Source: Flectonema sp. DT1601 (taxonomy: Eukaryota; Euglenozoa; Diplonemea; Diplonemida; Diplonemidae). From it: a DNA stretch of 64,000 nt. The notes under the pieces were generated by a model. That model saw only the letters and a list, made by a program, of their open reading frames with translations. It was not told the DNA's origin and searched no databases. Positions 30,910 through 40,261 of this stretch are shown here, piece by piece (the stretch's first letter is position 1; each line of letters starts with the position of its first letter). The stretch spans positions 496,001 through 560,000 of the forward strand of contig OZ025784.1 of assembly GCA_964019425.1 (NCBI GenBank). Direction: 5' to 3'. Both the position numbers and the translations under genes were made by a program.

Positions 30910-31527
30910 TTTCTTTTTACGTGCCTGATGGAAGGGATGAAAAAAAAAAAAAAAAAAAAAAAAAAAACAATACTTAAAAAAAAAAGAAGTCAACAATTCA
31001 CCACAACTGACAAATTTGCTAATCGAGGAATATAATTCTCACATTTACATCTTGACTATTTGGGGTTAGATTTTACGTGAATTGCGCGCTGCTACATCTA
31101 TTTACCACCGTCCGCTAGTCGGATACTTGATACTTCATAAAATATTAAGGCAACTTAAAACCGGCTAAAAACCGAAAAATCGCCATGTAAAAAAAAGGCA
31201 TTGGGGGGTTAATGAGATTTTTTTTTTTTTTTAAAAATAGTTAAAAAAAAAAAAAAAAAAACTATTTTCAGAAAATCACATAAACACGAAATGACATCTT
31301 TCTAAAAAAAGATGTACGTGAATTATAGTGAAGGATAATAATAGAAATCAATATTTTTAATCCCAGGCGACTATGATGTCTTAAGGCCGGTTTTTGAATA
31401 CCGTACCTCGGCCGACTGATATGGTGAGGTTACTTCTAACATATCAAAGTAACTGTTTACAAGATTCACAAGATCACAATTGTTAATATTAGTCAATAAT
31501 GTGTAACACAAATAACAGAATGATATC
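30910..31527. other. Intergenic, 0.6 kb
   Basis: Contains an A run of about 27 at 30940-30966, and an A/T-run region at 31218-31265 that can pair with itself. The remainder is unremarkable. No gene seen. Confidence 0.55.
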
Positions 31528-32361
31528 TCATTTCGATAATTTCTCATTCAGCAGAGGAATCAATACCGTATCATGGATGTATGTAAAGGCATCAGGTGAG
31601 TGTCCGTCAACTATCAGGTCAAAGGTTTCTTTCATTCCTTCAAATCGGATCTCATCGTTCATAATTCCAACTTTCAGCTGGGATAGGTTTGAGTAAATTG
31701 GATGTTTTTCCGCAACCAAGGCGTCATTTGGTTTATCACCGATAACAAGACAAGCTGGTTTCGTGGATAAAAGTTCCCTCACATGATCTGATGCATGCTG
31801 AAGTGACAATTGCTTAGTACTACTGGTAATAGGATGATCAACTGGATGAACTGAACTACATTCAAGAACTGTGTTTGATACAATATGTGGGATGGGAAGA
31901 TGACTATGATTTTCCTTTTCAAAAGTTGAATGTACGACATTAGATATTCCAGCGCTTACAACCACCAAAGGAGTTTCTGTTTTATGACACGTCTCATGAA
32001 AGTTACTAAAACCTGGTCGTAATAACTGATGAGGATGAGCAGTAATCGCAGACTTTATATTTTCATGTGTGACTGAGTGTTTCTTTATCATTTTGTTGTA
32101 TGTTTTCCACCATTCAACTCCTATTAAGTGATCTGGTCTTTCAGTGTGTGGTAAGAATGAAGATGAATCTAAAATTTGTGCTTCTTCACACCACTCTTTA
32201 CTCATCACTTCTGATCTCGCTAATAAATTATGGCATTCAACAGACTTTCCTCTGGTTACCGTCCTGTCGAAATCAGCCACAATCGCCAAGTCTTTCCCCA
32301 ACATCTCACTTAGGATATGTGAGAATTGCTCAGATCTCCAAATCTCAGGGTTTGGAGGCAT
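31528..32361 (-). CDS. cN-III (pyrimidine 5'-nucleotidase) family HAD phosphatase
   Basis: 277 aa, close to the usual length of cytosolic 5'-nucleotidase III. HAD motif I is ADFDRTVTRG (nucleophile D30, D32); motif II is the VVSAGISNVV segment (about 135-144); and VIGDKPNDALVAE (about 203-215) is the metal-binding motif, with GDKPND in place of the more common GDSxGD. HLIGVEWWKTY matches the family's cap region. The family dephosphorylates UMP/CMP (and 7-methyl-GMP in some members) with Mg2+, a cytosolic step of nucleotide salvage or mRNA cap turnover. There is no signal peptide. Which substrate applies cannot be read from sequence. Confidence 0.85.
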   Translation of the reverse strand: MPPNPEIWRSEQFSHILSEMLGKDLAIVADFDRTVTRGKSVECHNLLARSEVMSKEWCEEAQILDSSSFLPHTERPDHLIGVEWWKTYNKMIKKHSVTHENIKSAITAHPHQLLRPGFSNFHETCHKTETPLVVVSAGISNVVHSTFEKENHSHLPIPHIVSNTVLECSSVHPVDHPITSSTKQLSLQHASDHVRELLSTKPACLVIGDKPNDALVAEKHPIYSNLSQLKVGIMNDEIRFEGMKETFDLIVDGHSPDAFTYIHDTVLIPLLNEKLSK

Positions 32362-32541
32362 TGTTTATTAGTTATAAGTATAATAACACTATTTTTTAAA
32401 AAAAAAAGGAATATTAAAAAAAAAAATTGCGAAAAAAAGTTTCCCAACGGGTGAGTTGTATAAAAAGGATAAATGGATAAAAACAGAACTAAAAAAATAA
32501 GTATTGTAGAAACGAAACTTTTTTTTTTTTTTTTTTTCAAA

Positions 32542-33795
32542 TTAAATCCCCTTACCTCGCAGTCGCAGACCATTCTTGCCTAACTCGGCTGATTGTCTGG
32601 ACACGAGACGTCCAGGGGTCGGTCGGCCTCGGACGACACCTCGTCTTCCTGCACTGGATGTGGACGATGACCGCTGACGGGGGATCTGAACAGTAGTCGC
32701 TTCGGAAGCAACAGTCCGAAGAGATAGAGAAGAGTCTACTTCCCATTTAGAAATTTTATTCATAACTTCACTGTTGCCATTATCACCAACATCATCATCA
32801 TCATTACCGTCAACCATTCCTAAAGGTGTACTTCGTGGAATTAGTGTTGTAGCTGGACGGCCTCTAAACTGTTGTTCAGCCTTTACAGCAGCTGAGACTA
32901 CATATAAAACAAGTCTATCATCAACAGGAGAAGAACGATCCTGTTGGGCGATTATTATATCTTCGAAATGAGTCCAACATTCCTGCCATTCAGCTGTTGA
33001 TTTTATGTCGACTTTATCACTCGAGCAATCAGTGTATCGAATACGAATTGGGGAATCCAATGCTATTTCTAAGAATGAAGATATTTCTTTCTCAATATTA
33101 TTGAAATCGTCGTTTGGTGATGCTACCGTTACCCGGATACTATCACCGTAGTGAATTTTAACTTTTCTCTGAGTATTTTTTATTAAATTCTTTAAAACAA
33201 TATCGTAAAACGGATGAGTTGTTGGGACATTTCCTTCCAACTGCACCCTTGAAAGAAAACAATTTTTCGATCGGGATAAAAAAATCTCATATAATTCAGT
33301 ACTGAGGCTTGCGACAAACCGAGTGAGAATTGCTGCATCCTCTGCGAACCAATAAATATGGTTGACGGGATGGTAAGAAAACTTTACAGGAACCTTAAAA
33401 TTAAATTCAGTACAAAATAAATCATTGCCTAATGACAACGCAAATTCCCAATGTGAAACCTCTTTAAGAATAGTTGCAGTAGATGTTGTTGAGGCTAATT
33501 GTTTTATTCGGTTTAGCTTTTCACAACTGCTGCCTTCACTGTCGGTTAATGCCCGAACTGCTTCTTCTATCATTCTTATTGATTGAACAATATTTTCAGC
33601 TTCCTTCTTAATTTCTTTTCCCTGCGGCTTTAAATATTTTTCTCCTCCAATTTTCTTTATGCACTGGTCCAAAGCTTTTCTCTTTATATTTATCTTTTCA
33701 ATCATATCCCTTCGGTTCGTAACTTCCACAGAGAGTAGCTTTTTCAGCTCAGAGAGAACCGTATCTTGCATCGACATAGAACCTCCTCGTTTCAT
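32542..33795 (-). CDS. Unknown protein with N-terminal helices and a basic disordered tail
   Basis: 417 aa from MKRGGSMSMQ; CTCATCCAG lies about 20 nt upstream and the longer frame to 33906 is probably leader. Residues 5-110 are helical (LSELKKLLSVEVTNRRDMIE). Residues 110-300 look globular; within them is a possible ubiquitin-like fold (DSIRVTVASPNDDFNNIEKE, IRIRYTDCSSDKVDI) that distantly resembles a PB1 domain, which I would not press. The tail is low-complexity, Asp-rich then Arg/Ser/Gly-rich (RQRSSSTSSAGRRGVVRGRP). Near the stop there is a GAG/GTAAGG donor-like site, so the extreme C-terminus (GKGI) could be altered by splicing; I found no good acceptor at a normal distance. Confidence 0.7.
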   Translation of the reverse strand: MKRGGSMSMQDTVLSELKKLLSVEVTNRRDMIEKINIKRKALDQCIKKIGGEKYLKPQGKEIKKEAENIVQSIRMIEEAVRALTDSEGSSCEKLNRIKQLASTTSTATILKEVSHWEFALSLGNDLFCTEFNFKVPVKFSYHPVNHIYWFAEDAAILTRFVASLSTELYEIFLSRSKNCFLSRVQLEGNVPTTHPFYDIVLKNLIKNTQRKVKIHYGDSIRVTVASPNDDFNNIEKEISSFLEIALDSPIRIRYTDCSSDKVDIKSTAEWQECWTHFEDIIIAQQDRSSPVDDRLVLYVVSAAVKAEQQFRGRPATTLIPRSTPLGMVDGNDDDDVGDNGNSEVMNKISKWEVDSSLSLRTVASEATTVQIPRQRSSSTSSAGRRGVVRGRPTPGRLVSRQSAELGKNGLRLRGKGI

Positions 33796-34000
33796 GTTTA
33801 GTGGAGGGGAGTACTGGATGAGTATAATTATTAGTTTGATTAGATTTCCTTTTAAATATCGAAGGCTAAAAAGAAAAAAAATACAACAAAGTGTTCTATG
33901 AGACAAAAGGTTTTAAAGGGGGTGTACAAAAAAGAGAGAGATAAAAATACAATTATACAAAAGGATACAGCTAAACAGAGCTAAACAGATCGTGACTGAC

Positions 34001-36451
34001 TTAGGCCATGTCAATTGGGAGGTTTGGAACAACTTGTTGAGCCCATTGTCGAAGGCGATGTTCTCGTTGTTGTAGTTTTGAATTCTCAGAAGAGAGTTTG
34101 CAATTATCTGCGGCAAGAGATGCGAGTTCTGGTTTTGTTTGTTCAACTGTAGTTTTATATTTATTAACCATAAGTCTTGATGTCTCATGTTCTGCTTCCA
34201 ATTCAGCTCTCTTGGACAATAGATTCGCAAGTTCTACTTTCGTGGTATCTGCGTCCTTACGCTCTTGACTCAATAGTTCAACATGACGAGATAATTCCAT
34301 TTCTAGAGCAGACATTTGAGAATCTTTTTCTTGTTGAACATTACCAACTGACTGAAGCTGGGCTTTTGTTGTTTCTAAGTCTCGTTTTAATCTATTTACT
34401 TCTCTTTCTTTTGATTCTAATTTATCTTCTAGATCGTGAATGCTGTGCTTCTGTGATCTCATTGAGTCTTCTTGGATTCGTTTTAAATCGTTCCTCTCAG
34501 ATTTAATTTCAAATTTTAATTTCTCAGCTTCCTGAAAGGTTTCTTTTGCCCGTTGAGCAGCTTCTTCTGCCTGAGCGATGGCTTCAGATTCTCGTTTTCT
34601 CGATGCGTTGAGTTGCAGTTCGTGGATTTTATCGAGTTCTGCAAATTGACGAGACTCTTCACCACCTCTGAGCAGGTTCGATTCTTTTTGTTGTTTTTTC
34701 AGTTGGAGGATTTTTGCTTCGAACTCTGCTCTGATGCGCTCCTCTTTCATAGAGCATCGGTGGATTACTTCTTTAACAGATTGTTCTTTTGATTGAAGTA
34801 ACATGCGTTCTTTTTCGAGAAACTCTGTTTCTTTGAGTGAAATCATTTCATCAGCCCATTTTCGATGATCTTCTTCCTTTGAACGAGATGATGTTACTAA
34901 ATCAGAACGGACATCATGCTGTGATGCCAGCTCTCTGATGTGGGTTTCTTTCTCAGTTTGAAGTTTCTTTTGTAATTGTCTAATTTCTAAGAGTCTAGAG
35001 CCCGCCGTGTCTTTTTCTATTTCAATTTGTTTTCGAAGTACTTCTTCGCGTTCTGTGGATTTCTTTTTTAAAAGTTCCTCTGCTCGGCGATGAGATGCTG
35101 CGAGTTCCTGGATTTCAGATTTTACTTCAGCCATCTCTTGTTGATGACTTGACCGTTCAAGAGCAACGGTTTTTTGAATTTCACGAATGTCGTCCATTCT
35201 CTCTTCGGAAAGAGCACGTTCAGCGGCAACTTTCTTTTCAAGGCGTTTTCCTTCTTGAGTGTGTCTCCTTGTGCTTTCATCCATTTCACGTCGATAAGTT
35301 GTGAGAGTCTTGTCGAGTTGTTTATGTAATTCATTAAAACGATGGTCTTCAGACTCAGGTAGTTCCACTAGTTTCTCACTCAAATCTTTTAAATGTCTTT
35401 CCAGCATTTGAATTGACTGATGACGTTCTGAGCTCGTCTCTCGTTCTTCTTCGAGTTGAGCTCTAAGTGTTTCTATGACTGCAGTATTTTGTTTTCTAAT
35501 TATTGTTACTTCTTCATTACACTGGTCTAGTAGACGTTCTCTTTCGTCTTGGGATATTCTGTTTGCTGTGGATAGTTTTGAGTGCATGGCTGCAAGTTGT
35601 GTTTGAAGGTCTCTGATAGTTGTTAATCTGTCCTCAGCTACACCCCATTCTTTCTCTGCTGTTGTTCGAAGAAGATCTTCACGCTCTTTACCATCCGTAA
35701 CAACATTTGTGACTTGTTTTTGAAGTTCCATTTCCTGGATTCTAGTTCGTGAGGCTAACGACCGCTCTCGCTGTTCCCATTCTCTTCGTTCTCGTTTCCA
35801 TGCTTTTAGCTCACCTTCGTGTCGGGAAAGTTCCGCAGCGTATTGTTGTTTTAAATTCTCAAGCTCCCTTTCAGAATGTCGAAGCTTGTCTGTTACTCTG
35901 GCAGTGGATGACATCTCCTTTTGAATATCAGACTGTAGTTGTGACTCTCTCTGTTTCAAGGTATTATTTGTTGTTTGAGTCTGTCGAAGTTGTAATGAAA
36001 TGGATTCGTCTGATGATTGTGATGACCGAACTTCATTTAATTTTGATTGAAGTCTCCTAATGTCGTCTAACCTTTCATCAGCAATAAGTCTTTCATTATC
36101 ACCTCTTCTCCTCTCATCAAGTAGAGCCGCTCTAAGAGAAGATTCATTACCTGTTCCTTGTTGAGTGTTTCGTAAATCATTTACTTGTCGTTGAAGTTTT
36201 CGAATGTCAATCAAACGGTCTTCTGACAGCTGTCTTTGTGATGCCAACTCCGCCTCCAACGAATGGGACTGCATTGGTGTTTGATGAACCGAAGAGTGAT
36301 TCGAATAATGCGACACTTTATTAGCACTGACTACAGATTCTCCTCCATAACCAACACTTGCCTGAAGAGTTCTAGCCTCATGCTCTGCTCGTTTTGCTCT
36401 TTCTCTTGCTCTGTCAATATCTGCAAGTAATTGCTCTTGCTGACTGCTCAT
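34001..36451 (-). CDS. Coiled-coil protein with a recurring RLxxIRxLQ motif, 816 aa
   Basis: Almost wholly coiled coil. A motif recurs at irregular intervals: SEDRLIDIRKLQRQVNDL, ADERLDDIRRLQSKLNEV, AEDRLTTIRDLQTQLAAM, SSERHQSIQMLERHLKDL, SEERMDDIREIQKTVALE and AGSRLLEIRQLQKKLQTE. It looks like a degenerate repeat with a core of E-x-R-[LM]-x-x-I-R-x-[LI]-Q inside longer heptad stretches. The N-terminus (MSSQQEQLLADIDRARERAK) is also helical; the C-terminus ends LRQWAQQVVPNLPIDMA. No globular domain seen. Probably a structural cytoskeletal or flagellar protein, by build only. CCCTTTACAG 14 nt upstream supports the start. Confidence 0.85.
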   Translation of the reverse strand: MSSQQEQLLADIDRARERAKRAEHEARTLQASVGYGGESVVSANKVSHYSNHSSVHQTPMQSHSLEAELASQRQLSEDRLIDIRKLQRQVNDLRNTQQGTGNESSLRAALLDERRRGDNERLIADERLDDIRRLQSKLNEVRSSQSSDESISLQLRQTQTTNNTLKQRESQLQSDIQKEMSSTARVTDKLRHSERELENLKQQYAAELSRHEGELKAWKRERREWEQRERSLASRTRIQEMELQKQVTNVVTDGKEREDLLRTTAEKEWGVAEDRLTTIRDLQTQLAAMHSKLSTANRISQDERERLLDQCNEEVTIIRKQNTAVIETLRAQLEEERETSSERHQSIQMLERHLKDLSEKLVELPESEDHRFNELHKQLDKTLTTYRREMDESTRRHTQEGKRLEKKVAAERALSEERMDDIREIQKTVALERSSHQQEMAEVKSEIQELAASHRRAEELLKKKSTEREEVLRKQIEIEKDTAGSRLLEIRQLQKKLQTEKETHIRELASQHDVRSDLVTSSRSKEEDHRKWADEMISLKETEFLEKERMLLQSKEQSVKEVIHRCSMKEERIRAEFEAKILQLKKQQKESNLLRGGEESRQFAELDKIHELQLNASRKRESEAIAQAEEAAQRAKETFQEAEKLKFEIKSERNDLKRIQEDSMRSQKHSIHDLEDKLESKEREVNRLKRDLETTKAQLQSVGNVQQEKDSQMSALEMELSRHVELLSQERKDADTTKVELANLLSKRAELEAEHETSRLMVNKYKTTVEQTKPELASLAADNCKLSSENSKLQQREHRLRQWAQQVVPNLPIDMA

Positions 36452-36733
36452 TGTGTATAGTAACCTGTAAAGGGAATCACATTACTGACCTTCAATTAAA
36501 TCATTTATATTCAGTCATCAACTACATGTATTTCTATCTGTTTTAAAAGGGTACAATAAAATCTTTTTTATTAATATTTACGTGCTATATTCACTTGCAA
36601 ACTATGACATCTATACAGAAAGTAAATAAATAGGCAATAAGGAACCTGGAAAGGGACCTTGCTTTGTAATAAACGTATAGAGAGAGGGGGGAAAAAAAAG
36701 AGTGAGGAAGGAAAATAAAAAAAATTGATATTG

Positions 36734-39286
36734 CTATTCAAGCAATGTGCTTTTGAATCTTGCAGGTTTCAGGTACCAGTGTTTTTCTCTTATTGGTGGG
36801 ATGTCTCGAGGGTGTCCCGTACAACCTCCACAGACAAGATTGACTGGAGGTAGGTGAGTAGATCTGTGAATAGAATCTGCAGGTCGTATTATTTTGATAG
36901 TTGAAGGCCTTTGGGCCAGTCGATCTGAAATACTTTCCTTATGACCAATGCTGACAAACTGAGACGGTAATAAGATATCCCCAAGAGTTGGTAATTGGGG
37001 TAAGTCATTGCCAATGTCGTTAACAAAAAAACGTTTTGGAAGTTCCACCTTTTGCCTTACATCATCAGAAGGGGAGTACGTTGATCGTACTTTAATTGAT
37101 GTTTTTGATGGAGAGACAAATCCTTTTGAATATCTCGCTAAATCTTCAAAATTTTCAAGAAATTGACTCTCAACAGTAGAAACCGCCGGCATTCTGCACC
37201 CTCGTAACTTTGTTTTCTTCTTTGGAAGTCTGCTATTAGCAAGTGGTGAATGCACATCGATTGTTGGCTCCTGAAAATGAGCTTCAGCATCAGCATGTTC
37301 CATTCCCGTTGAATAAAAAGGAGTTAACAATCTTTCTGTATCAGTCACCGATGGTGTTCGTTTAACGCGGACTGTGACCTCAATAGAACTTTTTGGAGAT
37401 GTTATTTTAAGTACTTGGTTTGCTTGACCTGAAATAATTTCTCTATTGTTGCCAATGAATTCATCGTTTCCGATGTTAACTTCTGTTAATATGCCAGTAG
37501 AAGTCGGTCTGAGTTGGTTATTTGAATGTGACGCTAGTGTTTTTCTAAATTCATCAAAAGGATCAGGACAGGCCAATACCGTAAACGGGTTACTCTTTCT
37601 TATCATACTACCACTTCGAGATACAACTTCTTTCTTTTCGTTGTTTACTTTCAGGTCAAAGTTAGTTAACGGAATTTGCTTTTTATCAAAACCGTCAGCC
37701 TGAAATCTTTTTGCAGTTTTATTTAAGAAAATCATCTGCGTTACTCGTTCTTTTAAATTTAGTATTGATTTTTTTGTTGGTGCTTTTATGGTTATCGTTG
37801 GCTGTTTTTCTTCTATCCTTACTGGAGTGAACCTACCACCTCCAGTTTCGTTTATCATCAGAGATGAATGCGTTGGTCCGACGTTCTCTTGTCCTAGCTC
37901 TAGAGGAAGCGCGGCGGGTGTAGATGGTCGAGTAGAACGAAGATCATCCCCCCAATTTAAACTTTTCCTTCCAATGAATGGACATGGTTCATCCTTTTGT
38001 TGAGTCGAACGCTGTTCTTGCCATTCATCCCAATGTTTTGATGCAAGACGAACTGAGTACATGAAGTCGTAGTTTGACTGAATTTTTTTTGTAACGTCTT
38101 TGCCAATGTCAACGTAATCTTCGGGTTCTATTGTTCGACACCAAACGTCAAAAAATGAAAATGTTGCTTCTTTGAAATTTTCAAATCCCATAAAAAACTC
38201 TCCCTTACTTTCTTGACTCCATTCATTTGTTATGATACTTTCTAACGATGAAGGAGGACGTCTTAAAAAAACTGCCAACATCCTTTTCGCCATCCATGTA
38301 TAAATTTGTCTGTCAATAACGTCGTTGAATGGTTTTGGACACTTCGGTAGTTTCGACCAAATTCTTTTTATCATTTTTTGAACTATTTTGTTGCTTTTTA
38401 AAGCATGTCGCTTTTTTAACGAATCGGGAGTGTTCATGTCGGGATCAGCTTGAAGTATGTAGCTGACTGAAGTCGCTTCTTCAGGTGAAAGCTGCGTCCG
38501 AATTCCTTTTGATTTACAGATTTCGTTAAAATCACTTCTGAGATCAGAAAATCGTTTGAATGACAGCAAGTCACGCGCTCTCGCAATCCACGAGATAATC
38601 GTTTGACATACAACCCATCTTGCTGCGGTTCGTTTTTTTTCCATTGTCAGGTCGTACTGAATTGACATTGCTTCTGAGAAATTTGACACTCGTTCTTCCC
38701 ATCTATGTCTTAGGATTTCACGTGTAAACTTCCAGCGAAGCGCTGCTGCTGATGGTTGGGGAGTACTTCCTTGGAGCTTTAAGACTAGATCAAAAACCTG
38801 TCTAACTGTCACTTTCTTCTTTCCTTTATTACAAAAAGCTCCTTTAACAGTTTTAAAATCAGAGATACGATGAATCGACGCCTTTTTTCGTAATCCTTCA
38901 TCAACAGTTGTTATTTTTATGTTATTTTTTTTTGTTGGTTGTTCAGAAAGTGATTTCCGTCTTCGATTCTTCACTTCCTTCATAAAATTTATAAAATGAT
39001 TAGTTTTCGATAAAATATTACAGACGTCTACAAACAGTAACACTTTATTACCATCAAACGCTTGATTAGAAAGTTCCGTTATTTTGTTATCCCCAGGGTA
39101 TGTTGATTTCGTAGCCTTGTATAGTGATTTTATAAAAGCTTCGTAACCTGGTTTATCTAGAGTTCGAGTCCTCTTAGCATCAACATTTCTAAAAACGTCA
39201 GCTATCATTCTGATGTCTTCGGGATCGAAGTGACGTCGGAGAATCTCAGTCGCATCCGACAGCGAAACACCTGCTGTCGGTCTCAT
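36734..39286 (-). CDS. Unknown 850-aa protein with an EF-hand-like N-terminus
   Basis: Residues 10-75 resemble a degenerate EF-hand pair (EDIRMIADVFRNVDAKRTRT then PGYEAFIKSLYKA), but the loop lacks the full set of acidic calcium ligands. Residues 150-420 are helical and Trp/Arg-rich (RWKFTREILRHRWEERV, FMGFENFKEATFSFFDVWCR), without a family I know. From about 430 the protein is disordered with scattered basic and Pro-rich motifs. Near the C-terminus there is HLPPVNLVCGGCTGHPRDIP, a possible CxxC metal site. No pyrimidine-rich acceptor precedes the ATG; the nearest AG is in an A-rich tract. Confidence 0.75.
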   Translation of the reverse strand: MRPTAGVSLSDATEILRRHFDPEDIRMIADVFRNVDAKRTRTLDKPGYEAFIKSLYKATKSTYPGDNKITELSNQAFDGNKVLLFVDVCNILSKTNHFINFMKEVKNRRRKSLSEQPTKKNNIKITTVDEGLRKKASIHRISDFKTVKGAFCNKGKKKVTVRQVFDLVLKLQGSTPQPSAAALRWKFTREILRHRWEERVSNFSEAMSIQYDLTMEKKRTAARWVVCQTIISWIARARDLLSFKRFSDLRSDFNEICKSKGIRTQLSPEEATSVSYILQADPDMNTPDSLKKRHALKSNKIVQKMIKRIWSKLPKCPKPFNDVIDRQIYTWMAKRMLAVFLRRPPSSLESIITNEWSQESKGEFFMGFENFKEATFSFFDVWCRTIEPEDYVDIGKDVTKKIQSNYDFMYSVRLASKHWDEWQEQRSTQQKDEPCPFIGRKSLNWGDDLRSTRPSTPAALPLELGQENVGPTHSSLMINETGGGRFTPVRIEEKQPTITIKAPTKKSILNLKERVTQMIFLNKTAKRFQADGFDKKQIPLTNFDLKVNNEKKEVVSRSGSMIRKSNPFTVLACPDPFDEFRKTLASHSNNQLRPTSTGILTEVNIGNDEFIGNNREIISGQANQVLKITSPKSSIEVTVRVKRTPSVTDTERLLTPFYSTGMEHADAEAHFQEPTIDVHSPLANSRLPKKKTKLRGCRMPAVSTVESQFLENFEDLARYSKGFVSPSKTSIKVRSTYSPSDDVRQKVELPKRFFVNDIGNDLPQLPTLGDILLPSQFVSIGHKESISDRLAQRPSTIKIIRPADSIHRSTHLPPVNLVCGGCTGHPRDIPPIREKHWYLKPARFKSTLLE

Positions 39287-40261
39287 TATTTATTTTATTA
39301 TTTTTTTATTTTTTTATTTTTTCTTCCCCCCGTTCAAAACCAACTCTGCTAAAGATAAACATTCACAATGTCGGTTGTTTGATTATGAAACAATAACGGG
39401 GATGAAAAAAAAAAAAAAGAGAAAAAAAAATCGGCTTTTACATGTAGCTGTCACATTGTTCGGTGTCAGTGAGCTAGAAAGGACTACATTGCTTGTCACC
39501 TATCTTCTTTTTTGCAATCTCTTACCAGTAAAAAGGTAAGTTAGAAACAGAAGGAGAAAAAGAAAGAAAAAAAAGCATTGAAACCGGGTTAACATTATTT
39601 CTGTCTTCTTTTACAAATAATTGGGCTTTTTGAGGACAAAAAAAAAAAAAAAAAAAAAAATAGAGAGGACAAAAAAGAGCCACATGATATTGCAATTAAA
39701 TCGCGTCAGTCAATTTACAACGTAAAGAAATTTTTTACGCTTTTCGGATTACTAAGATATAAAAAGACTTCTAAATTTTTGTTTTTAACGTTTCAAAGAA
39801 GTTCAACAAGCAGTCAAACAGTGAGTAACTGTTGCCAACATAGTGTTTGCTACGAAACATAAAATCAATTATTATTATTAAGGGTTTCCTCGAAAGACAG
39901 AAATTCTTTCTTTTTTTTAAAAATCAAATACCGAAGTACACTATCAGGTTAGGCTTGCAAAGTGGACCTCAAGGGATTTGTAGAATTCTTTTTTTTTTGT
40001 TTTTTTTTTCCTTTTTCGAAGAAACACATCGTATAATAAACTAACAATAAAGAGGAAGAAGCAAGATAGAGATGGACCACAAAAAATGGTTAAATAAAAC
40101 ACACCAAACCAACTTATATAAGCATGGTGAATGAATTCTTTTTTTTTTTTTTTTCTTTTTCTTTTTCTTTGAATCATGGAATCTAACGTAAAACCAAAAG
40201 CGGTTGTTAAACTAAAAAAGTTGTTTTTTTTTTTTTTTTTTTTTAAATTCAGAAATAAAAA
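39287..40261. other. Intergenic, 1 kb
   Basis: AT-rich spacer with long homopolymers (A run 39639-39660, T runs near 39905, 39990, 40139 and 40224). No supported gene or repeat. Confidence 0.55.

Noticed and set aside
32400-32554. Intron at the 3' end of the 32542-33795 gene
   Set aside because: The donor GAG/GTAAGG is good, but the only in-phase acceptor would give a 37-nt intron, shorter than any other here.
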